From CAYUET01 sp964443875 (GTDB lineage: Bacteria; Auribacterota; JAFGBW01): DNA of 64,000 bases. The notes below the pieces were generated by a model, which was not told the DNA's origin, searched no databases, and was given only the letters and a program-made list of their open reading frames with translations. Made by a program: the position numbers and the translations under genes. This document shows positions 25,229 to 35,515 of this stretch, in pieces. Location: the NCBI GenBank assembly GCA_964443875.1, contig CAYUET010000013.1, positions 15,627 through 79,626 of the forward strand, written 5' to 3'. Position 1 is the stretch's first letter; each line of letters begins with the position of its first letter.

Positions 25229-27124
25229 TTACTGTCCGATTTCACTTAATACCTCCCAGCGGGAATAGGCGGCATTGAGTTCCTCTTCAAGCGTTTTAAG
25301 CCGGGCATTGGTCTCCACAATTTCCTTAGACTCTTTCTGATAAAATTTTTCGTCGGATAAAAGCGCACAGATCTTTTTCTGTTCGGCTTCCAGATGCCCG
25401 ATTTTTTCAGTAATCTCCTCCAGTTCCTTTCTTTCCTTAAAAGTCAGTTTGCGTGGAGAGGAAGAAATTTTTTCAGGACCTTTTTCCTTCACCGGCTTTT
25501 CTTTGGAAGGAGATTGAGGAGCTTCAAAAAGCCTTCGCTGATAAAGCCAGTCATCATAGCCTCCGGCATATTCACCGATCAAGCCGTCTCTTTCTATGAC
25601 CATCGTAGAAGTGACTACATTATTGAGAAAAGCCCTGTCGTGACTCACTAAAATGAGAGTTCCCTTAAATTCCAGAAGCAGTTCCTCCAGAAGTTCAAGA
25701 GTTTCAATGTCCAGGTCATTGGTAGGCTCGTCCATTACCAGGAGGTTGAAAGGCCTGGTAAAAAGCCGGGCAAGCAGAAGCCGGTTTCTCTCTCCTCCTG
25801 AAAGCACGCTCACCGGGGTGCGTGCCCGTTCCGGGGAAAACAGAAAATCCTGCAGATACCCCATAATATGCCGGGGTTTTCCATTGATTGTAACCGTATC
25901 GGAATCTCCGCCCACATTTTCCGCCACGGTTTTTTCCTCATTGAGCTGCTCCCGCAGCTGATCATAGTAGGCAATCTGAAGATTTGTTCCAAGGCGAACG
26001 GTTCCTTTATCCGGAGTTAATTTCTCAAGAAGGATCTTAAGCAGGGTTGTCTTTCCGCTGCCATTCGGACCTATAACCCCGATTTTGTCTCCCCTCATGA
26101 TCTGGGTTGAAAAATCGCGGATCAGGCATTTATCTTCAAACCCATGCCCCACATGAGACGCCTTGACGACCAGATGCCCCGGAGGAGGGGCATTCTGCTG
26201 CGTAATACGCACAAGCGACATCTGCTTGCGCTGTTCCTTTTTTTCCTGCCGCAGCTGCAAAAGCTCCTTCACACGACCTTCATTCCTGCAGCGTCTGGCC
26301 TTGATTCCCTGACGTATCCATACTTCCTCTTTCGCAAGCTTTTTATCGAACTTTTCCCAGCGCACCGCCTCTATCTCCAGAGCGCCCTGCTTGCGCTCCA
26401 GAAAAATTTTGTAGTCACAGGCCCAGCTGTAAAGCTTTCCCCGGTCCAGTTCAATGATCCTTGTCGCGAGGTGTGTCATGAATAAACGATCATGAGTAAT
26501 GAAAAAAACCGTTCCGGAATACTCTTTTAAAAACTCTTCAAGCCAGGTAATCGAATCGATATCGAGGTGATTGGTCGGCTCATCGAGCAGAAGAACCTCT
26601 GGTTTTAAAACCAAAGCACGGGCCATGAGGACCCGGCGCTTCTGGCCTCCTGAAAGGTTCTCAAAAAGGCTTTCCGGATCAAGACTCATGCGGGTAATAA
26701 TATGATCAATCTGATTTTTTAGATCCCAGGCTCCCGTATGATCCAGCTCTGTCTGAAGGAGGTCAAGCTTTCGGAGACAGTCCGGAGAGGTATCCTGCTC
26801 CAGCCGCTGAGTCAAAGCATGATAGTCCCCCAAAAGTTTCGCACGGGGGCCCAGGCCTGACAGAACCACATCAAATACAGAACCTTTGATATCCAGAGGA
26901 ACTTCCTGTTGTAAAAAGGCAACCTGAATGCCCTTCTGATAGATGATTTCACCCGAAGAAACGCTCTGCGCTTTCGAGATCACCTTCATCAGCGTGGTTT
27001 TTCCGGCTCCGTTACGGCCAAGAAGCGCTATCCGTTCGCCGGGTTCAATATTCAATGTCAACTGGTCAAAAATAAGCGGGCCGCCAAAGGCCAGGGTAAT
27101 ATCCTGCAGACTGACTAAAGCCAT
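25229..27124 (-). CDS. uup: ABC-F family ATPase, Uup-type
   Basis: A 631-residue soluble protein with two ABC ATPase domains: Walker A GRNGAGKTTLMK (about 36-47) and GPNGSGKTTLLK (about 345-356), and signatures LSGGQKRR and LSGGERNR, with no membrane helices. An interdomain linker rich in Arg/Lys (about 240-300) and the C-terminal EYAGGYDDWLYQR plus coiled coil (about 540-631) place it with Uup rather than Ettа or YheS. ABC-F proteins act on ribosomes or, for Uup, on branched DNA and ribosome quality. It starts one base after the pgeF stop, so the two are cotranscribed. Confidence 0.9.
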   Translation of the reverse strand: MALVSLQDITLAFGGPLIFDQLTLNIEPGERIALLGRNGAGKTTLMKVISKAQSVSSGEIIYQKGIQVAFLQQEVPLDIKGSVFDVVLSGLGPRAKLLGDYHALTQRLEQDTSPDCLRKLDLLQTELDHTGAWDLKNQIDHIITRMSLDPESLFENLSGGQKRRVLMARALVLKPEVLLLDEPTNHLDIDSITWLEEFLKEYSGTVFFITHDRLFMTHLATRIIELDRGKLYSWACDYKIFLERKQGALEIEAVRWEKFDKKLAKEEVWIRQGIKARRCRNEGRVKELLQLRQEKKEQRKQMSLVRITQQNAPPPGHLVVKASHVGHGFEDKCLIRDFSTQIMRGDKIGVIGPNGSGKTTLLKILLEKLTPDKGTVRLGTNLQIAYYDQLREQLNEEKTVAENVGGDSDTVTINGKPRHIMGYLQDFLFSPERARTPVSVLSGGERNRLLLARLFTRPFNLLVMDEPTNDLDIETLELLEELLLEFKGTLILVSHDRAFLNNVVTSTMVIERDGLIGEYAGGYDDWLYQRRLFEAPQSPSKEKPVKEKGPEKISSSPRKLTFKERKELEEITEKIGHLEAEQKKICALLSDEKFYQKESKEIVETNARLKTLEEELNAAYSRWEVLSEIGQ

Positions 27125-27125
27125 T

Positions 27126-27803
27126 TTATTCTCTTTCTCCGTGATCCCTCACAATAAAGCTGTAAATACGTTCCTTGTTTTTAGTCCGGCGATAGGAGGG
27201 AAGGACCAGTGGACTGCAATACGAACAGATTCCCGAGTCTAGAAAATTCTCCTCCTTCAGCCCTCTGGAAAAAAGATTTTTTTTCATAAACCCCACCGGA
27301 TCCAATATATACTTATCTTCCCGGGGTGTAAGGCAACCCTCAAACGGGGGATAATTCAAAAACTCCTTCCCCACTTCGTAACAACAGGGTCTAAGTGCAG
27401 GCCCGGCCACCAACCGATAATCCTGAAGGTTTGCGGGAAGATTGGATAATATCCCCTTCAAAGCTGATTTCCAGCCCATATGAATGCCCCCCCTATTTTG
27501 TCCCTGCTTCTCATATAAAAGGATGGGCATGCAATCGGCTGTCTTTACAACAAGCATCAGATCTTCGGAATCTGTCAAAAGCCCGTCTCCGCAAAAACGC
27601 CCTTCCTTGTCTGTCCAGAGAATGATTTCCGAATGAACCTGATGCATATAGGCCACCTCTGCCTTTACCTTCAGTTCTTCAAGAACCAGAGACATCTCCC
27701 GGATATTCTGAATATGGGGCCGGGTGAAGCCTGCCACTATACCGTCTTGAAGACAATCTTCATAAATCCAGCAGTTTTGATAGGCCATCAGCGATAAATT
27801 CAT
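27126..27803 (-). CDS. pgeF: Multicopper polyphenol oxidase/purine nucleoside phosphorylase (YfiH/PgeF family)
   Basis: A 225-residue protein with the family's zinc ligands in MHQVHSE, in VKTADCMPILLY and in GGIHMGWKSAL (the usual HAGWRG is here HMGWKS). The GDGLLTD block and the C-terminal CSYCSPLVLPSYRR are also typical. Members are zinc-dependent enzymes active on purine nucleosides and, in bacteria, are linked to peptidoglycan fidelity (removing mis-incorporated serine). The gene runs into uup with a one-base gap. An alternative start is the sixth codon (MAYQN). Confidence 0.85.
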   Translation of the reverse strand: MNLSLMAYQNCWIYEDCLQDGIVAGFTRPHIQNIREMSLVLEELKVKAEVAYMHQVHSEIILWTDKEGRFCGDGLLTDSEDLMLVVKTADCMPILLYEKQGQNRGGIHMGWKSALKGILSNLPANLQDYRLVAGPALRPCCYEVGKEFLNYPPFEGCLTPREDKYILDPVGFMKKNLFSRGLKEENFLDSGICSYCSPLVLPSYRRTKNKERIYSFIVRDHGERE

Positions 27804-28048
27804 AATTTAAAACCTTGTCCGGCTGAAAAACTTTTTCTCATCCAAAACCCATTTCTCATGCTTCAGTGTAATCATTCCTGTTTCCTTTCAAAGATTGTTA
27901 AAATTACACTATTTTTTTCCTTATCCAAATAAAATTCACTTGATTCCCTGAAAAAAGATAAAAACCAGACTGCATAATATTTGAAATATCAACAAAATAT
28001 GCTATGAAGGTCCGGGCTTCAAATTCAAAAAAAGGCAGAAACATTGCC

Positions 28049-28929
28049 ATGGAAAAAATAACCCTTGTTTTTTTTTCAGGTACAGGCGGCTCGGCTATGA
28101 TAGCAGAAGAATTTGCCCGAACCTGGAATAACTCCGGAATACTCACGGAACAGCTCTCCATTTCCCTTAAAGATTTAAAAAATCAGAAACCCTTTTCTCC
28201 CCAAAGCACAAATCTTTTATTACTGCTTTTCCCGGTTTATGCCCTGGATGCCTGCGAGCCTGTACATCATTGGCTTAAAACCATTCCCAATGGAGGGAAT
28301 CTCCTGACTGCAGTCATCTCTGTTTCCGGTGGAGGAGAAACATGGCCCAATACCGCATGCCGGATGACCGCCATTAAAGAACTTGAAAAAAAGGCTATTC
28401 TGTTTTTTATGAAAATATGCTGGTCATGCCGGCAAACTGTCTTTCCCCCATGAACGACCATCTTGCCATGCATCTTCTTAACCGGATGCCTCAAAAAGTC
28501 AAACGTATCGCTGAGGCCCTGCTTCATAAAACACCAAGGCGCTGCCCTCCATGGATACTTTCCAGGATATTTTTATTTGTGGCCTCTCTCGAAAGAAAAG
28601 GGGCTAAATACTTCGGCCGCTCCTTTACAGCAAAATCCTCCTGTACCGGATGCGGGCTTTGTGCAAAGCTCTGTCCCCAGGAAAATATTACCATACAAAA
28701 CAACCGTCCCGCTTTTGGTGAAAACTGCATTCTCTGTCTCCGATGCATATACACCTGCCCGGCACGTGCCATTACTCCCGGGAAAATGAGCCTTCCCCTT
28801 TGCAAAACGTATAATTTAAAAGCGCTCATTAAAAAAATGGAAGGAATCACACTTGATCCTGTGGAAAAATGCGCCAAAGGAATTTCTCTCAGCGGGGTTA
28901 GAAACTATCTGGACAAAGAGGATATCTGA
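28049..28929 (+). pseudogene. EFR1-family flavodoxin-ferredoxin protein, broken by a frameshift
   Basis: From ATG 28049 the first frame reads a flavodoxin-like domain (KITLVFFSGTGGSAMIAEEFA, phosphate loop SGTGGSA) up to LEKKAILFF and ends at 28453. A second frame from about 28415 continues ENMLVMPANCLSPMNDHL, then two 4Fe-4S motifs, CTGCGLCAKLCP and CILCLRCIYTCP, to 28929. In EFR1 proteins these are one chain, and the segment before 'YEnMLVMP' is exactly where the frame breaks, at a T6 run (28410-28415). One extra T would restore FYENMLVMP. The family is a soluble two-cluster flavodoxin, probably an electron carrier. The break could be natural or an assembly error. Confidence 0.85.
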
Positions 28930-28938
28930 CGGGGTTCA

Positions 28939-31644
28939 TTATCTTGAAACAGAAATATATTTGTAAATCATCCGGGATAATTCTTCAATTGTAAAAGGCT
29001 TGCGGATGAATGCCAAGGCGCCTTCCTGCAGCACGGCATCCAGATCCTGATGATCCGTATAACCCGAAGAAATAATAACCCGGACTTTCGGATCAATTTC
29101 TTTAAGCTTACCAAAAAGATCACGGCCGCTGATCTGCGGCATAATCATATCCAGAACCACAAGATCGGGTTTCGGGTTTTCAGTTTTAAAGCACTCCAAA
29201 GCGTCCAGTCCGGAGGCAAAAGATTTCACCTGATATCCCAGAACTTCAAGGATCCTCACCGCCGTATTCCGGACCATGTCTTCATCTTCCACAATATAAA
29301 TAAGGCCTTTCCCCTGCAGGATCTCAGGGGCAGAGACGGCCTCAACCTCAGATCCCTCCTCATGAGTCACAGGCAGATACATTTTAAAAACACTTCCTTT
29401 TCCAAGCTCACTGAAAACCAGAATATGGCCTTTATGGCTTTTGATACAGCCGTAAACAGCCGCCAGTCCAAGCCCGGTTCCCTTTCCTGCCGGTTTTGTC
29501 GTAAAATAAGGTTCAAAAAGACGGCGTCTGACCTTCTCCTCCATCCCCTCCCCGTTATCGGAAACGGATAACTGAAGATAATCCCCGGGGTCCAATTCAA
29601 GGGCATGCGTGCTGCAGAATTCGGAATCCAGCGATACAATTTTTGTACTGAAACAGATTTCGCCCCCTTCGGGCATGGCATCCCTGGCATTAACCGCCAT
29701 ATTCAGAACGGCACTCTGCAAAAGAACAGTATCCCCTATAAGCGTATCCGGATCCGCATCTAATTTTTTTTTGAGAGTTATCTTCTTATCAATGCTGCGG
29801 GCAAGCAGACGGATCACTTCTTCAATAATGGGATGAACATGGATCCGGTTTCTCCGCATCTGCCCTTTTCTGGAAAAGGCAAGAAGATGACGGGTCAATT
29901 CAGCGGCACGTGTGGCTGCATTTAAAATTTCCTCTGAAAACATATGATTTCTGGAACCGATTTCCAGATTGGCCCGTAAAAGCTCTGCAGACCCCATAAT
30001 AGCCGTTAGAATATTATTGAAATCATGAGCGACCCCGCCGGCGAGCTGTCCCAGCACTTCCATACGCTGGGACTGATGCAGTTTTTCCTGCAGATTCAGC
30101 TCCTGGGTAACATCCCTGAAAACCAGAACAATACCCACAAGATTTCCTAATGCGTCAAGAATCGGAGCGGCACTGTCGGAAACAACATATTTGGTTCCGT
30201 TGCGATGAATCAGGGTACATTTACGATCCGTCGTCAAAACAGTTTTGTCCTTGCGTAAAACACGGTCCACCGGGCTTTCTATTGTATTCCCGTTGTCCAG
30301 AGAAAAAAATGTGAACACGTCCTGAAATTTTTTCCCATAAGCTTCCCTGTCCCTCCAGCCCGTTAATTTTTCAGCAGCAGGATTCATTCTGACAATGCCT
30401 CCCGCCTGATCGGTTGCAATCACGGCATCTCCAATAGAATTCAGGGTGATCCTCAAATTTTCCTCATTGGCCCGCAATTTCGCCTCTGTTTTACGCCTTG
30501 AATAAATATTCACGGTTAAGACGGAAGAAAGCAGAATGAGCGCTATAAGAATAATGAAAAAAATCCAGATCCGGTACTTATACTGTTGATAAAAAGAAAC
30601 AGGCTGATGAAGCACGACAGCATGAGCAGGATGGGAAGCTGATAAAAGGCTGAAACGTTTTAATGCTTTATACTCCATCATGATGAGAGGTAAAGGGTCC
30701 TTAATCACAGACATGTTTTCAACCGGCTCCCCGTCAAGAATTTTTTTCACCATTTCAGCGGCCACCTGCCCCTGACGCTCGCCGGAAAGAAGACTCCCTC
30801 CCACAACCCCTCCATTAAAACGGGTCTGATCCATGGTATAAACCGGCACGCGGGAATAGGAGGCAATCAGGGAACCGGATTCGGCTGAATCAATGACTTT
30901 TCCCTCACTGTCCACATTATAGCCCATCAGTAAAACTGCGGATGTGTCAGGCAAAAGAGAAAGCTCTTTAAAGGTTTTCTCCATGGACTGGGAAGGAATA
31001 AAACGAAAAACAAAACGGTCCTTAAACAGGGGCAGGACAGCCTGTAAGTCATGGAATGTTCCCAGACCGCTTTCGGTCTGATCATGAAGAACAACAATTT
31101 CCTTTACCTGGGGCTGAAGAGAGGAGATAAGAGTCAACGTTCCTTTTGGATCCCATGTTTCCATAACTCCTGTAACCCGGGTTCTTCCTTTTATCACCGC
31201 TTCCGGAGATCCGTTAAGTCCGCAAAAAACAACGACAGCATCAGGAAAAAGGTTTGGGCGCAGATCAAGGGCCGTCTGCAAAGCGATATTGTCGGTCGTC
31301 AGAACAACCTGAGGATATTTACCTGCAAGTTTTTTCTGCAGCAAATCACAAAAAAGCTTCAAAATTTCAGGATCAGAATGCCTTTTTGCATCCAGATATT
31401 CAATATAAAGATCAACCTGCGAGGCTCCGGTTCTGAAGCCTTCGTAAATTCCCTTCATTTCATTCTCTGTCCAGGTAAAGCCGGGATGATAAGAATGAAG
31501 GACAAGGACGGGAAAAACCTTGTCTTCAGAAAAAAGAAGTGAGCAATTAAAAACGCCTAATAAAAAAAACAGAAATAAGCATTGGGCTATCCTGTAAAGG
31601 ACACACCGCAATGAAAAATTCTGAAAAAATGAAGTCATATCCAT
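28939..31644 (-). CDS. Hybrid sensor histidine kinase with periplasmic ABC-substrate-binding-type sensor
   Basis: About 901 residues from ATG 31644. After an N-terminal anchor (about 14-36) comes a periplasmic domain (about 45-340) of the ABC_sub_bind type (FPVLVLHSYHPGFTWTENE near its start). A membrane helix (about 358-380) leads to a PAS domain (about 395-505), a HisKA box GQLAGGVAHDFNNILTA (His near 536), and an ATPase with the N box NMAVNARDAMPEG and G boxes DNGEGMEEK and GKGTGLGL. It ends in a receiver domain with the phospho-Asp in LVVLDMIMP (near 830) and Lys in FIRKPF. It probably senses a small solute. The cognate response regulator is not here. It diverges from metH. Confidence 0.92.
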   Translation of the reverse strand: MDMTSFFQNFSLRCVLYRIAQCLFLFFLLGVFNCSLLFSEDKVFPVLVLHSYHPGFTWTENEMKGIYEGFRTGASQVDLYIEYLDAKRHSDPEILKLFCDLLQKKLAGKYPQVVLTTDNIALQTALDLRPNLFPDAVVVFCGLNGSPEAVIKGRTRVTGVMETWDPKGTLTLISSLQPQVKEIVVLHDQTESGLGTFHDLQAVLPLFKDRFVFRFIPSQSMEKTFKELSLLPDTSAVLLMGYNVDSEGKVIDSAESGSLIASYSRVPVYTMDQTRFNGGVVGGSLLSGERQGQVAAEMVKKILDGEPVENMSVIKDPLPLIMMEYKALKRFSLLSASHPAHAVVLHQPVSFYQQYKYRIWIFFIILIALILLSSVLTVNIYSRRKTEAKLRANEENLRITLNSIGDAVIATDQAGGIVRMNPAAEKLTGWRDREAYGKKFQDVFTFFSLDNGNTIESPVDRVLRKDKTVLTTDRKCTLIHRNGTKYVVSDSAAPILDALGNLVGIVLVFRDVTQELNLQEKLHQSQRMEVLGQLAGGVAHDFNNILTAIMGSAELLRANLEIGSRNHMFSEEILNAATRAAELTRHLLAFSRKGQMRRNRIHVHPIIEEVIRLLARSIDKKITLKKKLDADPDTLIGDTVLLQSAVLNMAVNARDAMPEGGEICFSTKIVSLDSEFCSTHALELDPGDYLQLSVSDNGEGMEEKVRRRLFEPYFTTKPAGKGTGLGLAAVYGCIKSHKGHILVFSELGKGSVFKMYLPVTHEEGSEVEAVSAPEILQGKGLIYIVEDEDMVRNTAVRILEVLGYQVKSFASGLDALECFKTENPKPDLVVLDMIMPQISGRDLFGKLKEIDPKVRVIISSGYTDHQDLDAVLQEGALAFIRKPFTIEELSRMIYKYISVSR

Positions 31645-31847
31645 CACTTAATAAGTAAAAGGGTGCAAGGATTCCACATCTGAATTTTAAATAAATTTAT
31701 TATTCTTGCCCGACAAAGTAAAGTTAAACGTTCAACAATTCTTCCCCAAATTTTTCAAAAAATAACATAAATCAGGGATTTATGCTTGCCTCCCCATTTC
31801 ATTTAATTATATTAACTCCATTCAATATCAGAACAAAGGAAAACGAC

Positions 31848-34800
31848 ATGACTATCTCTTCATCTGCAGAACAAACCTTACAGAATCTCCTTAAGCAACG
31901 CATTCTGATCCTGGATGGGGCCATGGGGACCATGATTCAGACTTACAAACTTACAGAACAGGACTACCGGGGAAAACAGTTTGCCTCCCACCCGGCAGAA
32001 CTTAAAGGGCTTAATGACCTCCTTTGTCTTACCCGGCCTGAAATCATATCCGCCATTCACCAGGCCTTTTTAAATGCCGGTGCCGACATCATTGAAACCA
32101 ATTCCTTCAATGCCACCAAGGCCTCCATGGGGCATTACAAGATGGAAGCCAAAGCCTATGAAATCAACAAAGCCGCTGCAGGACTCGCCCGGAAAGCCGC
32201 TGACGTTTTCACCCTTAAGACTCCCCTGAAGCCCCGTTTTGTCGCAGGGGCCATGGGGCCCACCTCCCTTTCCCTCTCCATTGCCCAGAATACAAATGAC
32301 CCGGCCTACCGGGCTTCAACTTTCGATGAATTGGCCGAAGGATATACGGAACAAATCCGCGGGCTAATTGACGGCGGAGTGGACATGCTCCTCATTGAAA
32401 CCGTTTTCGATACGCTTAACTGCAAAGCGGCACTTTACGCTGTGCAAACCTATTTTGAAAACCATTCCATCAAAGTCCCGGTCCTGGTCTCCGCAACCAT
32501 CAATAAAGACGGACGCCTGCTTTCCGGTCAGACCATTGAAGCTTTTTATAATTCGATTGCCCATGCCTCCCCTTTTGCCGTGGGTCTAAACTGCGCTTTG
32601 GGAAGTGAGCAAATGCTTCCCTTTATCCGCGAATTATCTGAAATTTCCCCTTTTCCCGTCCTCTGCTATCCAAATGCCGGGCTCCCCAACCAGTTCGGCG
32701 GCTATGACCAGACCCCGGACAAAATGGCGGAAGACATTAAAGCCATTGCACTCAATGGCTTTGTGAACATCCTTGGCGGATGCTGCGGCACAACCCCGGC
32801 TCACATTGAAGCCATTGCAAAAAGTTCAGCAGATCTTACTCCCCGAAAAATCACACCCAAACCCTCCATGGCCCGGCTTTCGGGTCTTAATGCCCTCAAC
32901 ATCAAACCTGACACCGGGTTCATCAATATCGGAGAAAGAGCCAATGTCATGGGATCACGGCAATTTGCCAAAGCCATTATCAACAAGGATTACGAAACTG
33001 CACTTCAGATGGCAAAAGAACAGATCGATAACGGCGCCCAGATCATCGACGTCAATATGGACGAGGGCATGCTGGATTCCAAAGAAGCCATGACAACCTT
33101 TTTGAATCATGTAGGTGCAGAATCCGAAATCTCCAAAGTACCCATCATGGTGGACTCCTCAGACTGGAAAGTGATCGAGGCCGGACTCAAATGCGTCCAG
33201 GGAAAAGGGATCGTCAACTCCATAAGCCTAAAGGAAGGAGTCTCTCTTTTTACAGAAAAAGCCCGTTTTATCCGTAAAATGGGAGCTGCAGCCGTTGTCA
33301 TGGCCTTTGACGAAAAAGGGCAGGCCGATACCCTTGAAAGAAAAGTGGAAATCGCCTCCCGCTCCTATGAAATTCTGACCCAGGAAGTTCATTTTCCTGC
33401 TGAAGACATCATCTTTGATCTGAATGTTTTTGCCGTGGCCACGGGCATGGAAGAGCATGCCAACTATGCGGTTCATTTCATCAAGGCAGCAAGAATCCTC
33501 AAACAGAAATATCCGAAAGTCCACATCAGCGGAGGCATCAGCAATCTTTCCTTTTCATTCCGCGGGAACAACCCCGTCCGTGAAGCCATGCACTCGGTCT
33601 TTCTCTATCACGCCATTCCCGCAGGCATGGATCTGGGGATCGTCAATCCCGGACAGATACCTGTTTATGAACAGATTCCTGAGGATTTAAGAATCCTTGT
33701 GGAAGAGGTTATTCTTAACAAGAATCCCGAAGCCACTGAAAAGCTTGTGGAATTTGCCCAGTCGCTCACGGGAACAGAAAAATCAAAAGCCGCTGCTGAA
33801 GAATGGCGTTCCCTTTCTTTTGAAAAGCGCCTGGAGTACTCCCTTGTCAAAGGGATCACCAAATATCTGGAACAGGACCTTGAAGAGGCACGCAAAGCCC
33901 TGCCTAAAACCATCAGCATTATCGAAGGCCCTCTCATGGACGGCATGAATCATGTGGGCATGCTTTTCGGAGCAGGACAGATGTTCCTGCCTCAGGTCAT
34001 TAAAAGCGCCCGTGTAATGAAAAAAGCGGTCTCTCTTCTGACCCCCTGGATAGAATTAGAGAAAAAAGCCTCAGGAAGCCTGATTCAGGCCGCCGGAAAA
34101 ATGGTCATCGCCACGGTAAAAGGCGATGTTCACGATATCGGAAAAAACATCGTGGAAGTGGTTCTTTCCTGCAATAATTACGAAGTCATCAACCTGGGAG
34201 AAATGGTTCCCTGCGAAAAAATAATCGATACGGCCCTCCGTGAAAAAGCCGATTTACTGGGCTTAAGCGGGCTTATCACCCCTTCGCTTGAAGAAATGGT
34301 CTTTGTGGCGAAGGAAATGAAAAAACGGGGCATGACAATCCCTCTTCTGATCGGCGGAGCCACTACTTCTGACATGCATACGGCTGTCAAAATCCAGACA
34401 GAATATGAACATGTGATTCATGTCAAAGATGCTTCAGAAGCCGTGACTATTGCTTCTGCCCTGATGCACCCGGAAAGTAAAACAAAACTCCTGGCTCAGG
34501 TTAGAGAAAAATACTCAAGGCTTAAAAAGGACCATCTGAAAAAAAATGCAGAAGCCTCTTTTCTTTCTTATGAAGACGCACTTAAAAATAAATTTCAAAC
34601 AGACTGGAACCTGCACATTCCGGCAAAACCCCGAAACCCCGGAATACATGTTTTCAAGGATTTCCCCCTTAAGGAGGTGGAATCCAAAATCGACTGGACA
34701 CAATTTTTTATTTCCTGGGGAATCAAAGGCAAATATCCCGAGCTCCTTAAAGATGCGCAAAAAGGGGAAGAGGCCCGAAAATTACTGAAAAATGCCAAAA

Positions 34801-35501
34801 CAATGATTCGTGATATTGAAAAAAACAAAGGACTGACCCTCAACGGCGTCATTGGCTTTTTTGAAGCGAATTCCTCGCAGGACGATATTCTTATTTATGA
34901 AAAGGGCTCTTCAGCGCCTAAAGCGATCCTTCATACCTTAAGACAGCAAATGAAGCACCCGGATAAAATCCCAAACTATGCTCTTTCAGATTTCATCTGC
35001 CCTCTGGAATACAACAAAAAAGACACTCTGGGGTTGTTTGTTTTGTCTGCGCTTCCCACTGAGCATTCCCCTTATGCGCAGTTTGAAGCCGAAGGGGATA
35101 AATACAAAAGCCTAATGTTCAAATTCCTGGCCAATACCCTTTCAGAAGCTTTCGCTGAAGCCCTGCATGAAAAAGTGGCCATGGAGCTCTGGGGATACAC
35201 GGCTGATCCCGAACAAAAAGGCATACGCCCGGCTCCTGGATATCCGGCCTGTCCGGACCATTCTGAAAAGAAAACCCTTTTTTCCCTTCTGGATGCCACA
35301 GCCAAAACAGGCATCAGGCTCACCGAAACCTTCATGATGAACCCGGAATCCTCCATCTGCGGGGTTTACTATGCGCACCCGGAAGCCCGTTATTTTGCCG
35401 TTGGAAAAATTGCCATAGACCAGGCAAGAAACTATTCCCAGCGTAAAAAAATTCCAATGGAAGAGCTGAAAAAATACTTTCCCGCCGGTATTGCGGAATA
35501 A
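31848..35501 (+). CDS. metH: Cobalamin-dependent methionine synthase
   Basis: About 1217 residues from ATG 31848, which has AAAGGAAA before it; a frame opening at 31782 lacks a site. Domains in order: homocysteine-binding (about 1-335; zinc ligands GLNCALG and GGCCGTTP), methyltetrahydrofolate-binding (about 345-620; NIGERANVMGS), cobalamin-binding cap and core (about 640-880; DVHDIGKNIVEVVLSC, the DxHxxG base-off motif) and the reactivation domain (about 890-1217; RPAPGYPACPDH). It transfers the methyl group of methyltetrahydrofolate to homocysteine. I saw no cobalamin riboswitch in the 200-base upstream region shared with the divergent histidine kinase. Confidence 0.97.
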   Translation: MTISSSAEQTLQNLLKQRILILDGAMGTMIQTYKLTEQDYRGKQFASHPAELKGLNDLLCLTRPEIISAIHQAFLNAGADIIETNSFNATKASMGHYKMEAKAYEINKAAAGLARKAADVFTLKTPLKPRFVAGAMGPTSLSLSIAQNTNDPAYRASTFDELAEGYTEQIRGLIDGGVDMLLIETVFDTLNCKAALYAVQTYFENHSIKVPVLVSATINKDGRLLSGQTIEAFYNSIAHASPFAVGLNCALGSEQMLPFIRELSEISPFPVLCYPNAGLPNQFGGYDQTPDKMAEDIKAIALNGFVNILGGCCGTTPAHIEAIAKSSADLTPRKITPKPSMARLSGLNALNIKPDTGFINIGERANVMGSRQFAKAIINKDYETALQMAKEQIDNGAQIIDVNMDEGMLDSKEAMTTFLNHVGAESEISKVPIMVDSSDWKVIEAGLKCVQGKGIVNSISLKEGVSLFTEKARFIRKMGAAAVVMAFDEKGQADTLERKVEIASRSYEILTQEVHFPAEDIIFDLNVFAVATGMEEHANYAVHFIKAARILKQKYPKVHISGGISNLSFSFRGNNPVREAMHSVFLYHAIPAGMDLGIVNPGQIPVYEQIPEDLRILVEEVILNKNPEATEKLVEFAQSLTGTEKSKAAAEEWRSLSFEKRLEYSLVKGITKYLEQDLEEARKALPKTISIIEGPLMDGMNHVGMLFGAGQMFLPQVIKSARVMKKAVSLLTPWIELEKKASGSLIQAAGKMVIATVKGDVHDIGKNIVEVVLSCNNYEVINLGEMVPCEKIIDTALREKADLLGLSGLITPSLEEMVFVAKEMKKRGMTIPLLIGGATTSDMHTAVKIQTEYEHVIHVKDASEAVTIASALMHPESKTKLLAQVREKYSRLKKDHLKKNAEASFLSYEDALKNKFQTDWNLHIPAKPRNPGIHVFKDFPLKEVESKIDWTQFFISWGIKGKYPELLKDAQKGEEARKLLKNAKTMIRDIEKNKGLTLNGVIGFFEANSSQDDILIYEKGSSAPKAILHTLRQQMKHPDKIPNYALSDFICPLEYNKKDTLGLFVLSALPTEHSPYAQFEAEGDKYKSLMFKFLANTLSEAFAEALHEKVAMELWGYTADPEQKGIRPAPGYPACPDHSEKKTLFSLLDATAKTGIRLTETFMMNPESSICGVYYAHPEARYFAVGKIAIDQARNYSQRKKIPMEELKKYFPAGIAE

Positions 35502-35515
35502 GAACTCCTGCCGGT

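Noticed and set aside
31648..31847. Cobalamin or SAM riboswitch before metH
   Set aside because: I looked for the conserved box sequences and long paired leader and saw none in the 200-base divergent region.
33424..33690. Several short open frames over metH on both strands
   Set aside because: All are inside the highly conserved metH reading frame and have no ribosome site or family features.
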